Assembly: GCA_015520475.1 (NCBI GenBank)
Contig: WAQA01000036.1
Span: forward strand, 1-14,127
DNA: 14,127 nucleotides
Source: Candidatus Bathyarchaeota archaeon
GTDB taxonomy: Archaea > Thermoproteota > Bathyarchaeia > Bathyarchaeales > WAQA01
Direction of reading: 5' to 3'
Made by a program: the position numbers and the translations under genes. The notes under the pieces were generated by a model. The model worked only from the letters and a program-made list of their open reading frames with translations, was not told where the DNA came from and searched no databases. Position 1 is the first letter of the stretch, and each line of letters opens with the position of its first letter. Positions 6,708 through 14,100 of this stretch are shown here, piece by piece.

Positions 6708-8217
6708 AGCCATGAAACTCTATAAGAAGACCGGTAACACAATTCAGATAATAAGCTTTCCAGGGGAAGACGTGAGTAAAGGTTGCTATTTAATCATAGA
6801 AGATGAATCCTCCGGAAAGAGTATGATAGTTCAGGTGATAGATATTCAATTTGCCAATGTACCTGGGGTTATGGAGGAGCTCCTTAGAAACTCCTTTCCA
6901 GAAGAGAATATTAAGGGAGAAGATGTAGATCCATTAGATGTAACATCCCACATACTCTACATACAAGACGCTAGACTTTTAATCTGTAAGATCCATGGAA
7001 CAATAAAGGATGGAAAGATAATATCGGATAGTTCTTGGCTGCCGTCAAGAACTAGATCGAGCATTAGGAGATTAAGCGTCAAGTCACTAATTGATCTCTT
7101 AGAGATTAATGGAGGGCTCCCAATCCTACTTGGAGAGACAGATGAATCTACAGAATTCTCAATCAACGCCATGGCACTCGACGGAAAACTAAATATAATA
7201 ACTGGGAAGAAAGGAACGGGGAAGTCACATCTATCTAAAATCTTGGTTTTAGGCTTAATTGATCATGGAGCAACAGTCATCGTGCTTGACCTAAACGGTG
7301 AATATACACATTTAAACTTGACATCTGAGGGGGACAAGAACAGATATTATAGGAGAATTCACGTATTCACTCCTGGATCTAACTTTAAGGTTACACTGTC
7401 ACAGACAGGCCTTTCAGTCATACTTAAGATATTAACTCACGCCCTAAGCCTTCCAGGAACATCGTGTAGGGAGTTCAGGCGGATATGGAAGTTTCTGGAG
7501 GAGAGGAGATTACTGAGCCTCCACGAGTTAGGTGAAGCGATAAGGAATTGGAGATGTAACCAGCATATTAAGGACGCATTATACTCCAGATACTACGCTC
7601 TTTTACACTCCAACTTCTTCACAGACAATGAATATGAAGCGATAACCTTAGAGGATGTCTTCTCAAAAACCAAGTATGGAGGCGCCATAATTATAGATCT
7701 CAGTAATTCATCTCCACTGGATAGACAGATAGTTGTAGAGTATATGCTTGGAAAATTACAGGATCTCCTATCCTTAAATAAGATTCGACCGGTATTCCTA
7801 TTCGCTGAGGAGGCACATCTCTATCTCAGGGATACCTACTGGGATGATATAGTTACGAGGATGCGGCACTTCGGCGTCTTCACAACATTCATAACTAATC
7901 AGCCTAACACGATAAAGGAGAACATATATAGACAAGCAGACAACGTCTTCCTCTTCAACTTCATAAATGAGCATGACCTACAGATAATCTCTAAAGCTGC
8001 GAGAGTCGATGTTGAGACGGTAGTCTCGATAGTACGTGATCTTCCACCCCACCACTGCCTAATTCTAGGAAACGTTGTGAAAGACTTCCCAATAGTCATC
8101 AAGGTTAGACCATTAAATGTTCAGACAGGTGGACATACAAAACTCTTCTTCACAGTGAATCAGAGGGATTATCAACTGTCCACATCCGAGGCCTATAGGC
8201 TTGCAGGTGAATCATGA
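6685..8217 (+). CDS. herA: HerA-family DNA translocase/helicase ATPase
   Basis: HerA is a hexameric FtsK/VirB4-like ATPase that pumps DNA and works with NurA. The frame has 510 codons. An N-terminal beta-rich region (about 10-110) corresponds to the HAS barrel. Walker A is GKKGTGKS (174-181), and Walker B is FLFAEEAH (371-378). ITNQP (403-407) and YRQADNVFLFN (415-425) match the sensor and arginine-finger region of HerA. Three in-frame ATGs compete: 6685 and 6700 overlap nurA, and 6712 lies four bases after its stop. None has a strong Shine-Dalgarno site; 6712 (MKLYKKTGN) is attractive because the HAS barrel begins just after it. Translational coupling with nurA is likely. Confidence 0.93.
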   Translation: MEQRWMIEAMKLYKKTGNTIQIISFPGEDVSKGCYLIIEDESSGKSMIVQVIDIQFANVPGVMEELLRNSFPEENIKGEDVDPLDVTSHILYIQDARLLICKIHGTIKDGKIISDSSWLPSRTRSSIRRLSVKSLIDLLEINGGLPILLGETDESTEFSINAMALDGKLNIITGKKGTGKSHLSKILVLGLIDHGATVIVLDLNGEYTHLNLTSEGDKNRYYRRIHVFTPGSNFKVTLSQTGLSVILKILTHALSLPGTSCREFRRIWKFLEERRLLSLHELGEAIRNWRCNQHIKDALYSRYYALLHSNFFTDNEYEAITLEDVFSKTKYGGAIIIDLSNSSPLDRQIVVEYMLGKLQDLLSLNKIRPVFLFAEEAHLYLRDTYWDDIVTRMRHFGVFTTFITNQPNTIKENIYRQADNVFLFNFINEHDLQIISKAARVDVETVVSIVRDLPPHHCLILGNVVKDFPIVIKVRPLNVQTGGHTKLFFTVNQRDYQLSTSEAYRLAGES

Positions 8218-8269
8218 TGGTGTGGGTTTCCTCAGGCGATATGATGAGTTAACATCTTCTATCTATGAG

Positions 8270-9358
8270 TTATATGGATGTGAAGCCGTCAACAACCTTC
8301 TTATCCAGCCTCTTAACGAGCTCAACCACAAGTTTAACGGCGTTCTCCACATCATCCATACTCAGAATACCTACATGACTATGGATATGTCTTGTTGGAA
8401 CACTTATTACAACGCTTGGACATCCAACCCTGTTCAAGTGGATTCTACCTGCATCAGTTCCTCCTCTTGCAACCTGTGAGAGCTGAAGTGGAACACCTAC
8501 CTCTTCAGCGGTTTCTATCACAAACTCCTTTAATGGTTGATTTGGAATCATACTGCTATCATAGGTTATTAAGGCAGGTCCCTTCCCGATCTTTGAGGGA
8601 GCCTCTGAAGGTTTTATTCCTGGCACGTCTCCTGCTATATCAACCTCCAACACTAAACCTACATCTGGATCTACGAGGTGGGAGACTGTCATAGCTCCTC
8701 TGGCGCCAACCTCCTCCTGGACAGTTGCAGCGCCAAATATCGTATTGGGATGTTTAATCCCGTCCTCTTTTATCCTACGTATGGTCTCCATCATAATGAA
8801 GGCGCCTATACGATCATCAAAGGCCTTGCCCATAGCTATCTTTCCATCTCGAATCAAGGAGAATGGAGACCAAGGAACTATCGGGTCACCTATCTTGACA
8901 CCCATCTCCTCAACTTCACTCTTAGATGTTGCCCCGACATCAATGAACATATTCTTCTTCTCGAGAACCTTCTTTCTCTCCTCTCCGGATAGTAGATGGG
9001 GAGGTTTAGCTGCTATAACGCCATGTATATCGCCTTTCTTAGTTCTTATTGTAACTCTTTGGGATAGCAGTACTTGATCCCACCATCCGCCTAGAGGATT
9101 GAACGTTATAAATCCCTTGTCATCAATTCCTGAAACTATAAATCCAACCTCATCGACATGACCGGCTATCAATATGTGAGGTCTATCCGCTCCTCCCCTA
9201 GCAACAAAGATTGCTGAGCCAAGCTTATCCATCAAGAACTCGTCAGAGAACTCATCCATATACTCCTTTATGATATGCACGGTTTCCCTCTCAAATCCTG
9301 AAGGACCGAAAGACTCAGTCATCCTCCTCAATACATCTATAGATTTCTGATCAAACAT
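8270..9358 (-). CDS. M42-family metallo-aminopeptidase (TET type)
   Basis: The protein has 362 residues, normal for the family. Expected metal and catalytic residues are visible: His67 in AGHVDE, the bridging Asp181 in FDDR, catalytic Glu215 with Glu216 in QEEVG, Asp240 in LEVD and His326 in RHIHS. M42 enzymes form large tetrahedral cytosolic particles that trim peptides released by the proteasome; specificity cannot be read from sequence here. The ATG at 9356-9358 has an AAGGTGG site (9368-9374). It converges on herA with 52 bases between stops. The aldo/keto reductase gene lies upstream on the same strand, but a T-rich stretch in the 188-base gap suggests separate transcription. Confidence 0.92.
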   Translation of the reverse strand: MFDQKSIDVLRRMTESFGPSGFERETVHIIKEYMDEFSDEFLMDKLGSAIFVARGGADRPHILIAGHVDEVGFIVSGIDDKGFITFNPLGGWWDQVLLSQRVTIRTKKGDIHGVIAAKPPHLLSGEERKKVLEKKNMFIDVGATSKSEVEEMGVKIGDPIVPWSPFSLIRDGKIAMGKAFDDRIGAFIMMETIRRIKEDGIKHPNTIFGAATVQEEVGARGAMTVSHLVDPDVGLVLEVDIAGDVPGIKPSEAPSKIGKGPALITYDSSMIPNQPLKEFVIETAEEVGVPLQLSQVARGGTDAGRIHLNRVGCPSVVISVPTRHIHSHVGILSMDDVENAVKLVVELVKRLDKKVVDGFTSI

Positions 9359-9420
9359 TAAATCTGTCCACCTTCCTCTTAATCTATGGAATGAAAGAAT
9401 AAAATCGTTATGTTTGGATC

Positions 9421-9450
9421 TTCCTTGAGGAACATAATATTCAACGTTCC
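9421..9450. repeat. Overlapping short palindromes upstream of the M42 gene
   Basis: TTCCT-TG-AGGAA (9421-9432) overlaps a second inverted repeat, GGAAC (9429-9433) with GTTCC (9446-9450). They lie just upstream of a weak TATA-like GATTTTATTC (minus strand, 9398-9407), so they could be an operator for the M42 gene. Palindromes this short can arise by chance. Confidence 0.25.
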
Positions 9451-9504
9451 ATGCTATTTCTAGAGTCCATATAGAATTGGAGATTCATCGTGAATAAGAT
9501 GGTA

Positions 9505-9528
9505 AGAAATAAAAGGAAAACATTAAAG
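9505..9528 (-). terminator. T-rich terminator after the aldo/keto reductase
   Basis: Read on the minus strand, this is a run of T-rich clusters (TTT, TTTT, TTTT) starting about 20 bases after the stop codon at 9547. That is the usual intrinsic termination signal in archaea, where no hairpin is needed. Confidence 0.45.
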
Positions 9529-9546
9529 GTGGAAGAACCTTTACGT

Positions 9547-10647
9547 TTACAGTTCTTCAAAGACCTTCGCTATTTCCCTTATCTTATTCGGTATATCAAG
9601 CCTCATCGGACAGACTTCCAAGCAGTTTCCACATTCAATACATGCGTCAGGCTTAACCCTTAGACTCTTATAGAGCTCTATACCTTGATATCTATGCTCC
9701 TTCGGATAATTCATGTAGATATCATATGCATTGAATATTTCTGGTGTAGGAACATTCTGCGGGCACACCCTCATACAGTATCCACATCTTAAACAGTTCT
9801 GCTCAGTTTCTGAGTGACTATATCTTTCAACTCTTATAGTTGCGATTAAATTGAAGAGTTCCCTCCGTTCCTCCTCAGACATTGGTAAAGGCTCATCAAC
9901 CGCCCTGACATTCTCCTCAATCTCATGCATCTCCCTTATACCTGGAATAACAACGTCAACATTTGGGTTCGACAGTATATATCTCAAACTTAATCTGGCG
10001 ATTGGGTCATCGACGCGTTTACCAAGCGCGGTCTCCGGTAGAACCAGTTGCCCTCCAAGTAACGGCTTCATTATAATTGTTCCCACATTATACTCCTTGG
10101 CTAACTTCAGGATTCCAGCCCTATCAACACTCTCATGATCCAGAGGAGAGTAAGCCACCGTTATTACATCGAAATATCCGCTTTCTATAGCCCTTCTCAT
10201 GACTCTAAGGTCAAAATGCATACTTATTCCCGTATAACCAATCAATCCTTTCTTTTTTGCATATATTAAGCCCTTAATTGCACCGTCAGATGAAGTAACC
10301 TCATTATAGGTTTTCTCATCGTTTACGGCATGCAACTTATAAATATCAATGTAGTCGGTTCTCAACTCCTTCAAGCTCTTATTGAGGTCCTTGAGGAGGC
10401 CGTTTCTATCTCTTGAGAGGCTCTTAGAGGCTATGTAAACTTCATCTCTCCTATCCTTCAACGCCAATCCAATCTTGGCTTCACTATCCTCATAGGCTCT
10501 CGCCGTATCAATAAAATTTACACCTAGATCAACTGCTCGATTAACCAGTTCAACTGCTTCATCAACACTTATCTTAGGCAGTTTTATAGCTCCAAACCCT
10601 ACTGCGGACACCTTTAACCCAGTTCTTCCCAGAATCTTATATATCAT
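9547..10647 (-). CDS. Aldo/keto reductase with C-terminal 2x[4Fe-4S] ferredoxin domain
   Basis: The protein has 366 residues. The N-terminal TIM barrel (about 1-255) has the aldo/keto reductase tetrad: Asp47 and Tyr52 (DTARAYEDS), Lys75 (ASKS) and His106 (KLHAV). The C-terminal part holds two ferredoxin motifs, CLRCGYCMRVCP (from 285) and CIECGNCLEVCP (from 336), each able to bind a [4Fe-4S] cluster. This fusion is widespread in anaerobes; the clusters suggest electron exchange with a ferredoxin, but the substrate is unknown. The start ATG has GGTGA seven bases upstream (10655-10659). The acetyltransferase gene upstream ends 66 bases away, with a good TATA box in between. Confidence 0.93.
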   Translation of the reverse strand: MIYKILGRTGLKVSAVGFGAIKLPKISVDEAVELVNRAVDLGVNFIDTARAYEDSEAKIGLALKDRRDEVYIASKSLSRDRNGLLKDLNKSLKELRTDYIDIYKLHAVNDEKTYNEVTSSDGAIKGLIYAKKKGLIGYTGISMHFDLRVMRRAIESGYFDVITVAYSPLDHESVDRAGILKLAKEYNVGTIIMKPLLGGQLVLPETALGKRVDDPIARLSLRYILSNPNVDVVIPGIREMHEIEENVRAVDEPLPMSEEERRELFNLIATIRVERYSHSETEQNCLRCGYCMRVCPQNVPTPEIFNAYDIYMNYPKEHRYQGIELYKSLRVKPDACIECGNCLEVCPMRLDIPNKIREIAKVFEEL

Positions 10648-10688
10648 TCAGAATTCACCGATCACTTTAAGATTCCCCTAAGCAGGTT

Positions 10689-10699
10689 AATATTTAAAG
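10689..10699 (-). promoter_or_regulatory. TATA box for the aldo/keto reductase
   Basis: On the minus strand it reads CTTTAAATATT. It predicts a start near 10668, giving a leader of about 20 bases that contains GGTGA before the ATG at 10647. This suggests transcription independent of the upstream acetyltransferase gene. Confidence 0.55.
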
Positions 10700-10713
10700 G
10701 TTCCGTTCATAGA

Positions 10714-11790
10714 TCAGCAATTAATCGATCTGCTATGTAGAACTTCTATGTTCACTACATCTCCATCAGATCTGCTTATTCTAATCCAATGGAGACATCC
10801 ACCATCCAAGATAGCATGAGACAATCTAAAGTTGAGTTTGATCTCAAACGTCTTCAGCGATCCCATCCCATAAAGAAATTTAGGAACCAACTTAACATTG
10901 TGAACCTTTATTGCATCATCATGGATTATTATGTTTCCATTATAAGGGACATAATAATAGAGCCTTATCACGTCTACTTCTCTATTATAGACCATCTTAA
11001 CAGCTTGGATTAAACATTCTAATGCTACACTTTCCTCATCAACCAGAAACAGAGGGTTCTCCCTTAACTTTTTAATCGTTACATCAAGCATTTCACGAGC
11101 ATCTATGATTCTCACTTCAGCCCTACCTATCATGCCGATTCTGATGATGTCTTCTTCCATTAGAAAACGTTCAGCCTCTCTGAATCTTCTAGGAGTGCCA
11201 TAAGCATGTAAGTACATTTCTCTCCTTAGAACTCTACAGTTTCTATCTTCAATCTTAACTTTAACAGGTTCCGGTTGCAGATGATAGGGAACATCAGCCA
11301 ACTCTTCAACTGTATGGAAGAATGTATTGCACGCTAGATCCACACCTAAAAACATTATTTTACCATTTAATCTATAGAGTTGGATGTACGGGGTTCCATC
11401 ACCACAAGGTGAGAGGGAATCTTCATGTCCCTTAACAATAGTGTACGCCTTTGATCCAATAGATGCTACGGAATGAGTTGGATGTAAACTTCGTATAGAG
11501 TCTCCTCTTCTCCTAAAATTCTCTGGAATAACGCCTGTCCAGCATGGCTCATCATATTTAAAGAATGGAGGGTTCTCTAGACAGTCTTTTATGCTTCCAG
11601 TGAATGTAGGCATTATAATTGTTCCTTCATCTCCAACTACTTCGAGGAGAGCATTAATAACTGTGTTAACTCCATTAACAACATAACCTAAACTGCTCAA
11701 TGAACTATGAACAAAGATTACATCTCCATACTCAATCTTTAAAGCCTTAAATCCGCGGATTAAATCATCTATGGATACTTCATACTTCAT
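10714..11790 (-). CDS. AAC(3)-family N-acetyltransferase homologue with C-terminal extension
   Basis: The first 240-250 residues belong to the AAC(3)/YokD fold (Antibiotic_NAT): VFVHSSLSSLGYV (26-38), GTIIMPTFTGS (56-66), SIRSLHPTHSVASIG (98-112) with conserved Arg100, His103 and His106, and FFHTVEELADVPY (157-169). Family members acetylate an amine using acetyl-CoA; archaeal homologues need not act on aminoglycosides and may work in sugar or antibiotic-like biosynthesis. Typical members have roughly 260-280 residues, whereas this one has about 108 more (251-358), mostly beta-rich, which I cannot assign. The longest frame starts at TTG 11812-11814, but a TATA box at 11818-11828 places transcription start near 11797, downstream of it. 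The ATG at 11788-11790 is therefore preferred (358 residues). Confidence 0.85.
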   Translation of the reverse strand: MKYEVSIDDLIRGFKALKIEYGDVIFVHSSLSSLGYVVNGVNTVINALLEVVGDEGTIIMPTFTGSIKDCLENPPFFKYDEPCWTGVIPENFRRRGDSIRSLHPTHSVASIGSKAYTIVKGHEDSLSPCGDGTPYIQLYRLNGKIMFLGVDLACNTFFHTVEELADVPYHLQPEPVKVKIEDRNCRVLRREMYLHAYGTPRRFREAERFLMEEDIIRIGMIGRAEVRIIDAREMLDVTIKKLRENPLFLVDEESVALECLIQAVKMVYNREVDVIRLYYYVPYNGNIIIHDDAIKVHNVKLVPKFLYGMGSLKTFEIKLNFRLSHAILDGGCLHWIRISRSDGDVVNIEVLHSRSINC

Positions 11791-11817
11791 CTCTACAATA
11801 TTAGGGGGAGCCAAGAG

Positions 11818-11828
11818 AATATATAATA
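11818..11828 (-). promoter_or_regulatory. TATA box for the acetyltransferase gene
   Basis: On the minus strand it reads GTATTATATAT. The predicted transcript start near 11797 leaves only about seven bases before the ATG at 11790, a nearly leaderless message, and excludes the TTG at 11814 as a start. Confidence 0.5.
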
Positions 11829-11839
11829 CTATCCTTTAG

Positions 11840-11852
11840 TCTCCTGAGGAGA
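11840..11852. repeat. 13-base palindrome in the divergent intergenic region
   Basis: TCTCCT-G-AGGAGA is a perfect inverted repeat around one central base. It lies just upstream of the acetyltransferase TATA box and could be an operator. It is short enough to be chance. Confidence 0.3.
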
Positions 11853-11944
11853 TGATTAATTACCTCACATCTCAGAAGGAATCTTCCGGACTGGAACATA
11901 CTACAATGAGAAGCGGCTAATCTAAGGAGCTAAGATAATAGTTA

Positions 11945-12009
11945 CCATTGATATTATAGATAAAACGCATTAACATTGATACTTATCCAATACATAAAAT
12001 AACATTGAT
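11945..12009 (+). repeat. Three regularly spaced CATTGAT repeats before the DHH gene
   Basis: CATTGAT occurs at 11946-11952, 11974-11980 and 12003-12009, steps of 28 and 29 bases. The last two copies extend to a perfect 10-mer, TAACATTGAT (11971-11980, 12000-12009). The array occupies the 80 bases before the DHH start and ends next to its Shine-Dalgarno site (AGGTGA, 12014-12019). Regular spacing suggests protein-binding sites, but only three short copies are present. Confidence 0.4.
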
Positions 12010-12025
12010 CTAAAGGTGAAGATTT

Positions 12026-13204
12026 ATGGGAGTTGATGTCTTCAGAAGAAAAGCGTTAAGTCTAATCTCAGAGATGAAGAGGGAAACGTATAGAGACGCA
12101 CTTTTAATTCATCATGACGACGCGGATGGATTATGCTCAGCCGCTATAGTGAAAGCTACTCTTGAGAGGGAAAGCTACAACGTTAAGATGTTATGTATAG
12201 AGAAGATATTACCTGAGATAATAGAGTCGATACATAGGGTTGAGGGGAGAGTAATCATATATGCAGACATAGGCTCCTCACATGCAGATCTAATATCTGA
12301 ATTTAACAATGGAAAGAACTTGACTGTTATACTTGATCATCATGATCCTAGACCATCCAGCGACCCAAAAGTTTATGATCTCAACTTGGAGAATTACGGT
12401 TTTAAAGGTGAGAGGGACTTCTCAGGATCCACCTGTTGCTACCTCTTCTCTAAACTCTTCAGTGAAGAGAATATTGATCTGTCTTATCTAGCCATAGTTG
12501 GGAGCTGCGAGATACCTGAAGGACTCATCGGATTAAACAGGCAGGTTCTTCAGGAAGCGATATCTAACAGGATAGTTGATGATGAGGGTGGAAAGATTAA
12601 GATAAGAAAGTTTGGGGTGGACGTACGCAGCCTCTTCTCTAAACTTCAGGTTCTAGGAGCGGTTGGATATTATATAGGCGGTCCAGAAGTCGGGGTGAGG
12701 ACATGCATTTACGGAGTGACTGATGAGACTGTAAGGATGGTGAATCTTCTAGAAGAGAGGAGGAAGAAGGCTAATAGGAGGCTCCTAGCAATGCTATATC
12801 ATGGATATTTAAAGGAGACAGAGCACATACAATGGTTCGATGCTGGCGACGTATACCATGGTATGGGCTCGAAGGTTATAGGGCAGTTCTGCTCCTTCCT
12901 TTCCTATCAGAAGAGACTCATCAATCCTAAAAAGTACATTTTTGGAATGATGAATATGCAGGCGGAGATACCTGGCTGGGGCAGGCTTAAGGTGGAACGG
13001 GCAAAGATATCTGTAAGGACACCTAAAGAGCTGAGGAGACTTATAAGTGAAGAGAAGGCTCCAAGCGCCGTCAGAATACTCAGTTTAGCCTCTGAGGGTT
13101 TTGGATTAGCAGATGGACACGAATATGCTGCAAGCGCCGTAGTATCCAGGAAGGATAAGATGAGAATTATAGAGAATGCAGAGAGTCTTCTTAGACATTA
13201 TTAG
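12026..13204 (+). CDS. DHH-family phosphoesterase / RecJ-like protein
   Basis: The protein has 392 residues. The N-terminal DHH domain has its metal motifs: HHDDADG (29-35), ADIGSSHADL (80-89) and LDHHDP (103-108). The C-terminal part ends in a DHHA1-like region with GHEYAASAVV (364-373), a variant of the substrate-binding GGHxxAAGA motif. Archaeal proteins of this type include RecJ-like single-strand nucleases and GINS-associated nucleases; whether this one cuts DNA, RNA or small dinucleotides cannot be read directly. The ATG is preceded by AGGTGA with six bases between, an excellent site. It stands alone, divergent from the acetyltransferase and convergent with the MobB-like gene (24 bases between stops). 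Confidence 0.87.
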   Translation: MGVDVFRRKALSLISEMKRETYRDALLIHHDDADGLCSAAIVKATLERESYNVKMLCIEKILPEIIESIHRVEGRVIIYADIGSSHADLISEFNNGKNLTVILDHHDPRPSSDPKVYDLNLENYGFKGERDFSGSTCCYLFSKLFSEENIDLSYLAIVGSCEIPEGLIGLNRQVLQEAISNRIVDDEGGKIKIRKFGVDVRSLFSKLQVLGAVGYYIGGPEVGVRTCIYGVTDETVRMVNLLEERRKKANRRLLAMLYHGYLKETEHIQWFDAGDVYHGMGSKVIGQFCSFLSYQKRLINPKKYIFGMMNMQAEIPGWGRLKVERAKISVRTPKELRRLISEEKAPSAVRILSLASEGFGLADGHEYAASAVVSRKDKMRIIENAESLLRHY

Positions 13205-13228
13205 AGCGGGTAGAACAGCGGTGAACCT

Positions 13229-13942
13229 TCAATCTCCAGACTCAACGGATATGCGGACTTTCTCATCTCCCCTTATATCAACCCCCTTTAATGAGGAGAG
13301 CATACCAAGCACCGTTCTGCTAATGATTTCTTGAACGAATCTTACACATGGAACTCTTCTCCCATCGACGGTTACTTCAACCTTCTCTTCCATCTTAAGG
13401 CGGCTCTTACATTCTTCAATCTTCTCAACTATTATATTTATCAGCCGTTCACCCTCCCTCGGAAGGTCAATGTAGAGGGAACGGTCTGGGACATCCCCTA
13501 AATATCCAAAGCCAACATATGCTAGGATTGGAGTGAACCTCTCCGACGCCGCATATATCTCTTTTACATTACTAACCGTAACTATCTTCATGACTCTTGG
13601 GTCGCCGCCAACAATATCCTTGAAGCCTTCAAGCAGAATGATGTTTGATCCTTCACATTCAGATATTATCCTCCAGAGGCTATCATCTCCATTCTCAACC
13701 TTTCTGATGATGGCTATTTCCTTCGGGGAGACGCTTATGATCGTTACTGCTCCAGCCTCAGCGTATCTCCAAGTATCTTTCCCTTTATGATCAATCGTGA
13801 AATTCGGGTCTGGAATATGCTTTATAGCCGCAACCGTATATCCTCTACTTGATAGTTCCTTGATCAAGGTTTCGATAACTCTAGTCTTTCCAGTATTCTT
13901 ATTTCCTATAACGGCTATAACAGGCCTTATAGAAGGAGACAT
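13229..13942 (-). CDS. mobB: MobB-like GTP-binding protein (molybdopterin cofactor)
   Basis: The protein has 237 residues. It opens with VIAVIGNKNTGKT (8-20), a P-loop, followed by a MobB-typical KHIPDPNFTIDHKGKDTWRYAEAG block (41-64) and a Walker-B-like LLEGFK (103-108). MobB is a small GTPase that assists attachment of a nucleotide to molybdopterin. MobB is commonly about 160-175 residues; this protein carries about 60 more at the C terminus, including EVTVDGRRVPCVRFVQEII, of unknown role. No other molybdenum-cofactor gene is in the window. The ATG has GGTGAT (13949-13954) six bases upstream, and a weak TATA-like TTATTAT (13974-13980) lies further up. Confidence 0.86.
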   Translation of the reverse strand: MSPSIRPVIAVIGNKNTGKTRVIETLIKELSSRGYTVAAIKHIPDPNFTIDHKGKDTWRYAEAGAVTIISVSPKEIAIIRKVENGDDSLWRIISECEGSNIILLEGFKDIVGGDPRVMKIVTVSNVKEIYAASERFTPILAYVGFGYLGDVPDRSLYIDLPREGERLINIIVEKIEECKSRLKMEEKVEVTVDGRRVPCVRFVQEIISRTVLGMLSSLKGVDIRGDEKVRISVESGD

Positions 13943-13978
13943 GCATGAATCACCGAGACATTTCCATTGTAGATAATA

Positions 13979-14100
13979 ATGGAGGTCTTCCTCTTTAGTC
14001 TTACAGTGAGAGGATGCTTGATCTATAGGAGTTCATGGAGGGTAATGTTCATTAATAGAACGTTTTGAGCAGCCTCTATTCCCCTAAGAGTTCATGGAGG
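13979..14100 (+). repeat. ATGGAGG direct repeats near the window end
   Basis: ATGGAGG occurs at 13979-13985, 14035-14041 and 14094-14100, steps of 56 and 59 bases. The last two copies extend to the 13-mer GAGTTCATGGAGG (14029-14041 and 14088-14100). The stretches following the first and third copies also look alike (ATGGAGGT then CT/T-rich). The third copy is the proposed start of the next gene, so the others may be duplicated remnants of that start or regulatory repeats. Confidence 0.35.

Noticed and set aside
8213..8260. Possible C/D-box guide RNA between herA and the M42 gene
   Set aside because: There is ATGATGG at 8213-8219 and a perfect ATGATGA at 8241-8247, but no CTGA box D follows at a proper distance, and the first box overlaps the herA stop.
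8201..8479. 92-codon plus-strand frame after herA
   Set aside because: Most of it is antisense to the C-terminal half of the M42 gene, which has all its active-site residues.
10789..11013. 74-codon plus-strand frame
   Set aside because: It is antisense to the C-terminal extension of the acetyltransferase. The extension is in frame with a confident domain and has its own regular secondary-structure pattern, so it is the better reading.
11852..11920. 22-codon frame on the plus strand after GAGGAG
   Set aside because: The purine-rich stretch touches the ATG with no spacing, the peptide has no recognisable feature, and it lies in promoter DNA.
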